Positions 1 through 5,340 of a stretch of DNA of 6,105 nucleotides are shown here, piece by piece. The stretch is from Fimbriimonadales bacterium (GTDB taxonomy: Bacteria > Armatimonadota > Fimbriimonadia > Fimbriimonadales > Fimbriimonadaceae): the NCBI GenBank assembly GCA_026392145.1, contig JAPLCS010000175.1, positions 1-6,105 on the forward strand. Reading direction: 5' to 3'. The notes beneath the pieces are model-generated. The model worked only from the letters and a program-made list of their open reading frames with translations, had not been told where the DNA came from and searched no databases. How positions within the stretch are numbered: position 1 is the first letter of the stretch; each line of letters starts with the position of its first letter. A program made the translations under genes and the position numbers.

Positions 1-81
1 CGCCGCCACCACCACCGGCCCCGCCAAAGGACCCCGACCCGCCTCGTCCAATCCTATGCTCCCCGGCCGAGTTTCCAACAT
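1..81 (-). CDS. rnhB: Ribonuclease HII, N-terminal 27 codons (runs off the window)
   Basis: RNase HII cuts the RNA strand of RNA-DNA hybrids and nicks 5' of single ribonucleotides misincorporated in DNA; it acts in the cytoplasm. Reading from an ATG at 81-79 on the minus strand gives MLETRPGS followed by IGLDEAGRGPLAGPVVVAA, the hallmark N-terminal motif of the family. D12 and E13 are the first two metal-binding carboxylates, and G15-R16-G17 is the loop that recognises the RNA-DNA junction. The frame is open to base 1; the remaining ~170 or more residues lie outside. The start shares one base with the lipB stop (TAATG), and a GGGAG a few bases upstream can serve as ribosome binding site, so translation is probably coupled to lipB. 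Identification rests on the motif alone but it is very characteristic. Confidence 0.9.
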   Translation of the reverse strand, partial: MLETRPGSIGLDEAGRGPLAGPVVVAA

Positions 82-809
82 TACTCCCGAGTAACCTCCC
101 TTCCAGTTCCCTCTCTTACAGTCTCCTCCCTCCCAGCCTCTTCACTACTGGCTCCCACTTCGCCAACTCTAGAATCTCCAGCAAACACCCGCTCAAAACC
201 ACGAATAAGGAGAGGTTTTATCTCATAAACTGATACATTTCTCCCCAACTCTTCAGACAGTGAAGTCACCCCATGGCTCCAAATCCCGCACGGAACTATC
301 GAACTAAACCCCTCCAAATCAATATTGCAATTCAGAGCAATCCCATGCATCGAAACCCATCGCCGCATCTTGATTCCGATCGCGCAAATCTTCTTCCCAT
401 TCACCCACACGCCCGAGTTCACATCCAACCGCTCGCCCCGAACCCCCACCATCGCGATCGTTTCAATGACCGCCTGCTCCAACTCCCGCATCCAACGGTG
501 CAAATCCTTCCCCAACCGAGAAACATCAAAAATCGGATAAGCCACCAACTGCCCAATCCCATGATAAGTAATATCCCCGCCCCGATCAGTGGAATGAATG
601 TCGATTCCCCGGGCGCGATACCAATCCTCCGGGAACAGCAGATTCTCCGCATGAAAACTCGCCCCCAAAGTCATCACCGGCGGGTGCTCAACTAACAAAA
701 GCGTCGGCGCCATCGTGCCACCCAACACCCCCTCCAGCGTGGCAATCTGAATCTCCAGAGCATCCCCATACGACACCCTCCCCAGATCCCTCACCTCAAA
801 ACCACTCAC
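81..809 (-). CDS. lipB: Octanoyl-[acyl-carrier-protein]:protein N-octanoyltransferase LipB
   Basis: LipB moves the octanoyl group from octanoyl-ACP to a lysine of lipoyl domains (pyruvate and 2-oxoglutarate dehydrogenase E2, GcvH), the first step of endogenous lipoate synthesis; LipA then adds sulfur. The 242-aa product has the family motifs in order: VEHPPVMTLG (40-49), RGGDITYHGIGQLVAYPI (76-93), GVWVNGKKICAIGIK (133-147) with the expected catalytic Lys140, and IVPCGI (171-176) with the expected acyl-cysteine Cys174. The usual proline in YHGPGQ is isoleucine here. The start is GTG at 809-807; an AGAAGG lies about 14 bases upstream, rather far, so the start is likely but not certain. Residues ~213-242 form a Glu/Gly/Arg-rich tail outside the conserved fold. 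The gene overlaps rnhB by one base. Confidence 0.95.
   Translation of the reverse strand: MSGFEVRDLGRVSYGDALEIQIATLEGVLGGTMAPTLLLVEHPPVMTLGASFHAENLLFPEDWYRARGIDIHSTDRGGDITYHGIGQLVAYPIFDVSRLGKDLHRWMRELEQAVIETIAMVGVRGERLDVNSGVWVNGKKICAIGIKMRRWVSMHGIALNCNIDLEGFSSIVPCGIWSHGVTSLSEELGRNVSVYEIKPLLIRGFERVFAGDSRVGEVGASSEEAGREETVREGTGREVTRE
84..137 (-). repeat. Degenerate tandem duplication encoding the LipB C-terminal tail
   Basis: The last codons of lipB read AGREETVRE (225-233), then G, then TGREVTRE (235-242): two similar units, with matching similarity in the purine-rich coding strand. The duplication lengthens the protein beyond the conserved LipB domain, and the final GGGAG also sits where the rnhB ribosome binding site is expected. 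Confidence 0.5.
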
Positions 810-946
810 AATCTTAAACCCAACCTTCTTTCAATTGTGACCGACTTACGAGTCATCCTAACCTTGAAACTTATGCTAAAAAACCGATACTCTCTGAAAT
901 GATAGTTTTGTTTCCGCAGTTATAACCGCCAGATAAATAGAGGCAT

Positions 947-975
947 TTGCCATAAATCACATACTTGTATAAAAT
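947..975 (+). promoter_or_regulatory. Candidate sigma-70-type promoter for the secreted-protein gene
   Basis: TTGCCA (947-952), a 17-bp gap and TAAAAT (970-975, within TATAAAAT) lie about 50 bp upstream of the TTG start at 1026. The sequence is AT-rich. I see no gene in the 810-1025 spacer on either strand and no clear promoter for lipB reading the other way. Based only on similarity to the -35/-10 consensus. Confidence 0.4.
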
Positions 976-1025
976 AGCTTCGTTTCGATTTTCATCACGA
1001 CTAAAGTATCTGGTAAATTCACAAG

Positions 1026-1724
1026 TTGAAAAAATTTGCTTTTATTTTTGTTCTCGCCATGTTTACGATTAGCGCAGTTCAAGCGCAAAGTAAACCCTCT
1101 TGGTGGGAACGTCAAATGTTTAAGTTCCCAAAATCGTTCAGTTTGGATGCTTCCACATTCAGTGCGTGGATTCTTGTTGAGGGTCTTAGTTCAGAAAACG
1201 AAACAACAGTGGACTTTATTGTTGAGCAAAAAGACGGCAAGAAAGTAACAATTATGCGTTTCACCATCCTAATGATTGAGAGTTTATGTAAATGGGTTCA
1301 AGAAAGCGCAAAGTACATTGAAAATGCTCCTCCAAAGATTGACATTGATGGCGTCTCGTATCCGCTTATCACTACTAAGAGAATAATATACGAGAGTTGG
1401 AATAATCCATTTGTGAAGCTTGAGATTTTACGTTCAACTGCATCGCCAAACTTTAGTTTAAGAATCTTTGATAATACGGTTGAAACTGGCGCTCACATTC
1501 CTGTAGAACTAAATGCAGCTAAGAAGAACGATTTCATACAATGGCTAAAAGATGTGTCTGAACTCGCTACAAAGGCCAGGTTCCCATCACCTCCACCACC
1601 CTCTTCCACCCCAACTCGCTCGTCCTCCTCGCCGGAACTCCCAAAATCGGCGAGCCACTCGCGTGGGCGGGTAAGCAGAAGTAGCTGGGGTGGCACTGGT
1701 AAGCCCGCAGAGGAACCACTTTGA
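1026..1724 (+). CDS. Secreted protein of unknown function with a chimeric C-terminus
   Basis: I do not recognise this family. The start is TTG (1026-1028): an in-frame TAA at 1014-1016 rules out a longer product, and the N-terminus MKKFAFIFVLAMFTISAVQA is a clear Sec signal peptide with a likely cut after Ala20. The mature part has alternating hydrophobic strands and a few helices (for example 178-188), with two tryptophans just after the cleavage site, and no catalytic motif I can name. No good Shine-Dalgarno is visible. From about residue 189 the composition changes abruptly to Pro/Ser/Arg-rich (PSPPPPSSTP onward): this part is the displaced ATPase fragment (1589-1650) and REP copy A read in a different frame. 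The native C-terminus has therefore probably been replaced or lost. Codon use is AT-richer than lipB. Expression of the 232-aa form is unknown. Confidence 0.65.
   Translation: MKKFAFIFVLAMFTISAVQAQSKPSWWERQMFKFPKSFSLDASTFSAWILVEGLSSENETTVDFIVEQKDGKKVTIMRFTILMIESLCKWVQESAKYIENAPPKIDIDGVSYPLITTKRIIYESWNNPFVKLEILRSTASPNFSLRIFDNTVETGAHIPVELNAAKKNDFIQWLKDVSELATKARFPSPPPPSSTPTRSSSSPELPKSASHSRGRVSRSSWGGTGKPAEEPL
1589..1650 (+). pseudogene. Displaced 5' fragment of the gene that starts at 6022 (probable P-loop ATPase)
   Basis: Bases 1589-1615 match 6079-6105 at 25 of 27 positions, the last 18 without mismatch, and both translate as TTLFHPN in the same frame. The fragment continues as SLVLLAGTPKIG and then enters REP copy A. 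That is a hydrophobic strand followed by G-x-x-x-x-G, the start of a Walker A loop; the expected Lys-Ser/Thr is missing because the repeat begins there. It has no start codon of its own and is overrun, in another frame, by the end of the secreted-protein gene. That the gene at 6022 continues in the same way past the window is inference. Confidence 0.6.
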
Positions 1725-1750
1725 GATTCTGAGAATCTGCTTACCAGTGA
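1649..1750 (+). repeat. REP-like element, copy A (direct)
   Basis: One of three copies of an element of about 102 bp (copies B at 1920-2026 and C at 5341-5442). The first 62 bases match copy C with 5 substitutions and one single-base gap. It can form two hairpins: GCCAC (1654-1658) with GTGGC (1690-1694), and an 11-bp perfect stem, CACTGGTAAGC (1694-1704) with GCTTACCAGTG (1739-1749). The 34-nt loop of the latter holds a further 6-bp hairpin (1724-1729 with 1733-1738). Beside a RAYT remnant, a REP identity is natural. Confidence 0.75.
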
Positions 1751-2025
1751 ACCAAGTTGGAATCACGGGCGAATGCGATCAACTATATTCACATGAACCC
1801 GGTGCATAAAGGACTTTGTTCTGATATGATTGAGTATCGGTGGTCTTCAGCTCGGGCAGTTCTGCTCAATTAGGGGAGAGATTGACGAGGTTAGGAGTTG
1901 GGAGCATGGGCGGAAAGTTGTTCACTGACAAGCTAGTTTTCGGGTGGCTGGCAGGTTTTGGCGCTTGGTCGCTTGACAGTGCCACCCCATTCCCTTCTGC
2001 TTAACCCGCCCACGCTAGTGGCTCG
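1651..2025. mobile_element. RAYT/REP mini-element: inverted REP-like ends around a transposase remnant
   Basis: Copies A and B lie in opposite orientation, so the unit begins CGAGCCACT and ends AGTGGCTCG: a perfect 9-bp terminal inverted repeat, continuing imperfectly for over 20 bp. Between them is only the 3' end of a REP-associated tyrosine transposase gene. TCGG occurs immediately outside both ends (1647-1650 and 2026-2029) and could be a 4-bp target duplication, though copy C also has CGG there, so part of it may belong to the element. It looks like an internally deleted, non-autonomous RAYT unit. Confidence 0.6.
1751..1873 (+). pseudogene. C-terminal remnant of a REP-associated tyrosine transposase (RAYT, Y1_Tnp/IS200-like)
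   Basis: RAYTs are single-strand DNA transposases of the Y1 HUH superfamily that recognise and spread REP sequences. The frame opens after a TGA at 1748-1750 and reads to a TAG at 1871-1873. It contains INYIHMNPVHKGL (from 1778) and YRWSSARAVL (from 1835), the well-known end of the family (YIHxNPVxxGL ... WSSA). The HUH motif and the catalytic tyrosine region are absent, so it cannot be active. It begins exactly at the end of REP copy A. A +1 frame continues with an acidic/basic stretch to about 1919, where copy B starts, and may be the original tail after a frameshift. Confidence 0.8.
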
Positions 2026-2026
2026 T
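1920..2026 (-). repeat. REP-like element, copy B (inverted)
   Basis: Read on the minus strand this aligns with copies A and C: GACGAGCCACTAGCGTGGGC at its start, then the GGGTGGCACTG core. Hairpin arms are present: GTGGC (2018-2022) with GCCAC (1981-1985), and 1923-1933 with 1971-1981 (10 of 11 pairs, 37-nt loop). One stem pair differs from copy A by a compensatory change (T-A to C-G), which supports conserved pairing. Its outer end directly abuts the coding remnant of the operon. Confidence 0.75.
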
Positions 2027-2027
2027 C

Positions 2028-2138
2028 GGCCAAATAGATGTTCGAAATGTTGATCTGTCAGAAGTAGAAGATCTGGCAGGGTTGAGCGATGTTAGTGAAT
2101 TAGGTGATTTGGACGACCTGGAAGAGACAGAAGAATGA
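2028..2138 (+). pseudogene. 3' remnant of the beheaded first operon gene, acidic C-terminus
   Basis: A frame running into a TGA at 2136-2138 encodes roughly 35 residues: QIDVRNVDLSEVEDL, then an Asp/Glu/Leu-rich end finishing DDLEETEE. The TGA overlaps the ATG of the next gene as ATGA, the usual sign of a real upstream gene in an operon. There is no ATG or GTG in frame, and upstream it runs straight into REP copy B, with a TAG at 2016-2018. I infer that the 5' part of the gene was removed or replaced when the mini-element arrived. Function unknown; an internal TTG start giving a small acidic peptide cannot be excluded. Confidence 0.55.
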
Positions 2139-2722
2139 GACATGAATACAACGCTTCCCAAGCCTTGGAAGCAATAATGGTTGCCTTGCGAAAGGTAAAT
2201 CCGGCTCTCGCTGAACGCGCCCAGATAGCAATCGATGCCGGAATTGACGCTATCGTTGAACAAGATATTGAAGTTGGCAAGGGCCGAAACCTCAAGCGAT
2301 CAAAGCGGGAATACCGCGAGAATCGACCCATGACCGACTCAGAGGCAATCGATACTGTAATAGAAGTGCTTGAGGCACATTTGATCGTTCAAAGAAAAGT
2401 CGTCAATTCAGTAGTAAAAGAATTCGCGGGTGCTCCGCTCGGAAGGCTTGAACAAGCACCCTTAGACGCCCAAGACTCTAATTACTTATCACTTTCTGCT
2501 AGGTACACTGGCACTTCTAAACCCAAGGTGAAATATTCAGTCGAGGTGGTGCCAAACACCGTAGGTGTTGAAAAGAACCTCCAGATTATTGTTCCAGAGT
2601 CTGCGCGAGAGCATGATGATCCTGAAGAAGTTAAGCCCTTTACGGTGACGCCTAATGATGACTTTTTGGAAATTCAACAGTTAATCGAGCTTATTCGTGA
2701 ATTGACGAGGTTTGAGGACTGA
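2135..2722 (+). CDS. Conserved-looking hypothetical protein, first intact gene of the cassette
   Basis: A 195-aa protein that I do not recognise. Residues 1-105 look mostly helical: two helical blocks around 8-45 and 68-98, separated by a basic patch (GKGRNLKRSKREYRENR, 48-64) that could bind nucleic acid. Residues 110-195 look like beta strands followed by an acidic terminal helix rich in Glu and Asp. There is no signal peptide or membrane segment, so it is cytoplasmic. The ATG overlaps the TGA of the upstream remnant (ATGA), and its own TGA overlaps the ATG of the nuclease gene (TGATG, base 2722 shared). A GGAAG about 11 bases upstream is a modest ribosome binding site. The strict coupling to the nuclease suggests the two act together, perhaps as a complex; that is inference. 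Confidence 0.75.
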   Translation: MRHEYNASQALEAIMVALRKVNPALAERAQIAIDAGIDAIVEQDIEVGKGRNLKRSKREYRENRPMTDSEAIDTVIEVLEAHLIVQRKVVNSVVKEFAGAPLGRLEQAPLDAQDSNYLSLSARYTGTSKPKVKYSVEVVPNTVGVEKNLQIIVPESAREHDDPEEVKPFTVTPNDDFLEIQQLIELIRELTRFED

Positions 2723-3396
2723 TGACAACTTTAGCTGACCTTCAAAATGCGATCGACACATTGATGCAACACCCGCTAGGTCCCGGAAATTATCGGCTTA
2801 TCAGAGTGGTCGAAGAGAAGGCGTACGAAGCATATGTCTTTGGACTCTGTCTACAAGCAGTCCGGAAGCTTGGAGTGACCCCAACGTTGCTGGGAATTTT
2901 GGGACATCCAAACCCGTTTGTCTTTCGGGGAGCTCCAGGACAAATTCATTCCACCAGATGGAACTATGGCTACGCAAGGTTTATTTTGGGGACCGAGGAA
3001 TTTGAAATTCATGCAGGTGTGGAATTCCGTGGGGCATCTAGAATGACTCACGAAGTTGACATAGCAATCATGCGGGCAGTTGATGCCGATGATTGCCGTG
3101 CAAATCCTGACGATCCGGCTTCATCGAGCCTCGTGGGGGCTTGGGAGTGTAAGTTTTATGATAGTGCATTGCAAAAGTCTCTGGCTCGAGCCTTTGTCGG
3201 TTTAGTCGACGATCTTGGGACGAATATTAGAGCTACTGGCCTATGCTCCAACAAGACACACGCCCAAATGCTCTTATACTTTCAAGCCAAAAAGCGTCCC
3301 TACCCCCACTTGGAGCTTTCGCCACTCAATACGTTGGTAGAAGAAAATTTTGTAAATATGGTAGCCGGTGAGCTCAAGAAGATGGCGATGATCTAA
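2722..3396 (+). CDS. Probable PD-(D/E)XK superfamily nuclease
   Basis: This 224-aa cytoplasmic protein carries a plausible PD-(D/E)XK core: MTHEVDIAIM (108-117), with Asp113 on one strand, and GAWECKFYDSALQKSLARAF (139-158), where Glu142-x-Lys144 forms the E-x-K motif and is followed by a helix. An upstream helix with Glu36 (VEEKAYEAYVF, 30-40) matches the conserved N-terminal acidic helix common in the fold. Restriction endonucleases and many defence nucleases share this layout. The ATG (2722) overlaps the previous stop and has GAGG 4 bases upstream of it. A 33-bp gap with a strong ribosome binding site separates it from the next gene. The call is from motif pattern only, no named family; DNA or RNA substrate unknown. 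The loop between Asp113 and Glu142 is unusually long and acidic, which weakens the call slightly. Confidence 0.6.
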   Translation: MTTLADLQNAIDTLMQHPLGPGNYRLIRVVEEKAYEAYVFGLCLQAVRKLGVTPTLLGILGHPNPFVFRGAPGQIHSTRWNYGYARFILGTEEFEIHAGVEFRGASRMTHEVDIAIMRAVDADDCRANPDDPASSSLVGAWECKFYDSALQKSLARAFVGLVDDLGTNIRATGLCSNKTHAQMLLYFQAKKRPYPHLELSPLNTLVEENFVNMVAGELKKMAMI

Positions 3397-3416
3397 TTTG
3401 CAGGTGAGAATGTAAT

Positions 3417-3423
3417 GGAGGGA
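3417..3423 (+). promoter_or_regulatory. Strong ribosome binding site for the DUF4062-TOPRIM gene
   Basis: GGAGGGA six bases before the ATG at 3430 is the best Shine-Dalgarno in the window. It fixes the start of this gene and suggests it is translated independently of its upstream neighbour, unlike the overlapping genes around it. Confidence 0.7.
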
Positions 3424-3429
3424 AGATAA

Positions 3430-4599
3430 ATGGCAACAAATGGTCGGAAGCCTAAAGTTTTTCTGTGCTCGACCTCGTATGATTTGGAGGATTTCCGGGC
3501 CTTGATTGTCGATCGCCTCGGCTCTGAGTTTGAATTCATATTTTTTGAAGATGCTGCCTTTGCAGCACGACGAGGATTACATTCGCATGACCAATGTATC
3601 GCAGCGGTCGCTGAAGCTGACATTGTTGTCTGCATTATTGATAGTCGATACGGTGGCAAATACCATGGAAAACAACCAACACGGTTTAAAGATCAAACCA
3701 TAGAGGTGAAGTATAAAACTGCTTCCGGTCAACCTAAGACGGTGAATGTTGTGACGCCAACTAAGGAACTAAGCATTACTTGGTGCGAGCTCATTGAAGC
3801 TTATGATCGTTCTTTGCAAGTGATGACATTTGCCAGGCAGCGAACTCTGGACGAAAAGCAGACCAGGAGAAAAAATCAAGGCAACAAGTCTTACATCCCA
3901 GCGCATGTAGATTCTGTGAAAGTCTTCGACCTTCTCGATTGGATCACAAAGCAAGACAAAGACAATTGGATTACGTCCTTCACTAATGCAGTTGATTTGT
4001 TAGAGAAAATTTCAAAGTGGCTCAGAAGTGCATCAAACACGATGGTAATTCCTGCGCAACCCGTTTCAGGTCCAAAACCACCCATCATAACCCTGGTTGA
4101 AGGAAATCGAGATGTGGACATCGCACGGACAATTGTTTCCCAACTTGGCCTCAAGCGTCCCGTCGAGTTCATTGTTACTCAAGGCAAGTATTCGATGCTG
4201 AACGGTTTGCCCCAATACATTGAAGCATTCAAAGATGCGAGCGGCATTATTATCCTTCTGGACGCCGACACGGATGATCAATCTGAAATTGAACGCGAGC
4301 GTGACTTGTTGTTCGCAAGAATTCCGAAGGAGCATGCTCGAAAGGTCCGGATTGTGCAAGCAGTTCCTCAATTGGATGAATGGCTATTTGCTATTGAAAA
4401 GAAATCGAAGCACCCACCTTCCAAAGAACTCCTAAGATTGTGGACTCATCAATCGACAAGACGGGGCAAGTTAAGACTAGATTCGACCGAGATTGATCTC
4501 CAGCGGGGACTTGAAATGTCGCCAAGCTTGCGTCTGTTTGTTTCTGCTTTGATTGAATTTGATTCTACGCCCGACAGTTCGGAGAAAAGTGAGCACTGA
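3430..4599 (+). CDS. DUF4062 (TIR-like) - TOPRIM fusion protein
   Basis: This 389-aa protein has two recognisable parts. Residues 9-76 fit DUF4062: KVFLCSTSYDLEDFR (9-23), then CIAAVAEADIVVCIIDSRYG (56-75). DUF4062 has a flavodoxin/TIR-like fold and is often found in conflict-system proteins. A segment at 115-134 (ITWCELIEAYDRS) resembles the TIR helix that carries the catalytic glutamate; Glu120 or Glu123 would be the candidate. The middle (140-205) is charged and helical. Residues 217-325 resemble a TOPRIM domain: IITLVEGNRD (219-228, Glu224), IIILLDADTDD (273-283, the D-x-D pair Asp278/Asp280), and QLDEWLFAIE (314-323), like the ExWL motif of OLD-type and DUF4276-like TOPRIM proteins. A sensor/NAD-directed domain joined to a metal-dependent nuclease is the likely reading. 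Its TGA overlaps the next gene's GTG start. Confidence 0.7.
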   Translation: MATNGRKPKVFLCSTSYDLEDFRALIVDRLGSEFEFIFFEDAAFAARRGLHSHDQCIAAVAEADIVVCIIDSRYGGKYHGKQPTRFKDQTIEVKYKTASGQPKTVNVVTPTKELSITWCELIEAYDRSLQVMTFARQRTLDEKQTRRKNQGNKSYIPAHVDSVKVFDLLDWITKQDKDNWITSFTNAVDLLEKISKWLRSASNTMVIPAQPVSGPKPPIITLVEGNRDVDIARTIVSQLGLKRPVEFIVTQGKYSMLNGLPQYIEAFKDASGIIILLDADTDDQSEIERERDLLFARIPKEHARKVRIVQAVPQLDEWLFAIEKKSKHPPSKELLRLWTHQSTRRGKLRLDSTEIDLQRGLEMSPSLRLFVSALIEFDSTPDSSEKSEH

Positions 4600-4828
4600 T
4601 ACCAGCAAGAAGGGCCTTGTACTTATCATTCTTCAGGCTCTGACGGGTTTGAGCAAAGACCAGATTCTTCAGCCAAAACCTGGGGATGTGAAAGAGTCCG
4701 GCAATGGCTTCGGAGGTCGGGGATACTTACTCGGCCGCCCGAGATGCGGGGGACACAGCCCTGTTGCGAAAATTGGAGGCAATAAAGAAACAAAAGTTTC
4801 GTGGTCGTCGCGATGGAAGTTAAATTGA
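4589..4828 (+). CDS. Small hypothetical protein, probably frameshifted in its second half
   Basis: A GTG at 4589 overlaps the previous stop (GTGAGCACTGA) and has GGAG four bases upstream, so it looks like a genuine coupled start. The first ~38 residues (STDTSKKGLVLIILQALTGL, then SKDQILQPKPGDVKES) look like real protein. After about 4700 this frame turns Gly/Arg/Cys-rich and runs past the start of the next gene. Meanwhile a second frame, open from 4692, gives a natural sequence (TYSAARDAGDTALLRKLEAI) and ends at 4823 exactly overlapping the next ATG. The simplest view is one gene of about 75 codons with a one-base shift around 4692-4710, either a mutation or programmed. No family recognised. 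Confidence 0.5.
   Translation: MSTDTSKKGLVLIILQALTGLSKDQILQPKPGDVKESGNGFGGRGYLLGRPRCGGHSPVAKIGGNKETKVSWSSRWKLN
4704..4823 (+). CDS. Second-frame half of the small gene (39 codons), or a separate tiny gene
   Basis: The ATG at 4704 opens a 39-aa frame rich in Ala, Arg and Lys: MASEVGDTYSAARDAGD, then a basic helix ending KKQKFRGRRDGS. Its TAA at 4821-4823 overlaps the ATG of the HEAT-like gene (ATGGAAGTTAA), which is the same kind of coupling used elsewhere in this operon and argues that this frame is the one translated here. An in-frame TGA at 4689-4691 stops it extending upstream. The ribosome binding site is weak (AAAGAG), favouring a frameshifted continuation of the 4589 gene over an independent gene. 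Confidence 0.45.
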   Translation: MASEVGDTYSAARDAGDTALLRKLEAIKKQKFRGRRDGS

Positions 4829-5337
4829 AAGAAGTCAGCCGAGATGAGTTGTGGAAACGGGCACTTAGTAGCCCTAAAATCGAGGCCAGAGAAGCCTTGG
4901 AGCAGCTAAGTATTACAGCGGAATCGGCCGAAGTTCAGAAATTCGCGGAACTGTTCTCATGCAGAACCCATTGGTTGGATAGGGTTGAAGTTGTCGAAGC
5001 GTTGGGGAGAATAGCGAATTCAGAAGCCGTCGAAATGCTGGTCGAAATCGTGATGACTAGTCGTCAACGAATGGTCAAGTATTACGCTGCTCGAAATCTG
5101 ATTGAAGTCGGTGAGCATGCTTGGACTCGTGCGATTCCAAATCCCGCCAGACCGTCTGATTTTTGGATGTCCTTGATTGGTTACAACCGACTTTTAAACG
5201 ATGAGTTATCGATTGACGAGCTGAAAAGAATAGCCCTTGAGAAGTCAAAATGGCCAGGTGATCACTGGGCGTGGATGGCGGAATTGAAACAGAAACCCTC
5301 GCTTCCGCGGACGGAAAGCCACGACCATGAAAAGTAG
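4813..5337 (+). CDS. HEAT-repeat-like helical protein, last gene of the cassette
   Basis: I choose the ATG at 4813 (174 aa) over the GTG at 4801 because it overlaps the upstream TAA and no Shine-Dalgarno fits the GTG. Residues 22-100 show paired amphipathic helices typical of HEAT-like repeats: REALEQL (26-32), LDRVEVVEALGRIANSEAVE (55-74) and MVKYYAARNLIEVG (87-100). Such folds are protein-protein scaffolds, and in defence operons often adaptors or inhibitors. The second half has a WMSLIGYNRLL helix (118-128) and a Trp-rich end (WPGDHWAW, 147-154), family unknown. No signal peptide. The TAG stop is three bases before REP copy C, so the cassette ends exactly there. Role in the operon is inferred from position only. 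Confidence 0.65.
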   Translation: MEVKLKEVSRDELWKRALSSPKIEAREALEQLSITAESAEVQKFAELFSCRTHWLDRVEVVEALGRIANSEAVEMLVEIVMTSRQRMVKYYAARNLIEVGEHAWTRAIPNPARPSDFWMSLIGYNRLLNDELSIDELKRIALEKSKWPGDHWAWMAELKQKPSLPRTESHDHEK

Positions 5338-5340
5338 TGC

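Noticed and set aside
2..94. Open plus-strand frame (Ala/Thr/Pro-rich) ending at a TAA, looking like the tail of a gene convergent with lipB
   Set aside because: The opposite strand encodes the unmistakable RNase HII N-terminal motif with a start coupled to lipB; the plus frame is its shadow.
273..695. 140-codon plus-strand open frame
   Set aside because: It lies wholly antisense to the conserved core of lipB and its product is Pro/His/Arg-rich without any motif.
1724..1738. 6-bp hairpin with 3-nt loop as an intrinsic terminator for the secreted-protein gene
   Set aside because: The stem is AT-rich and not followed by a T tract; it is better explained as the inner part of the REP copy A fold.
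1881..2712. Identical 12-mer ATTGACGAGGTT at 1881-1892 and 2701-2712
   Set aside because: Flanking bases do not match and one copy lies inside a coding sequence; most likely chance.
4801..4812. GTG at 4801 as start of the HEAT-like gene
   Set aside because: No ribosome binding site is placed for it, while the ATG at 4813 overlaps the upstream stop as at other junctions of the operon.
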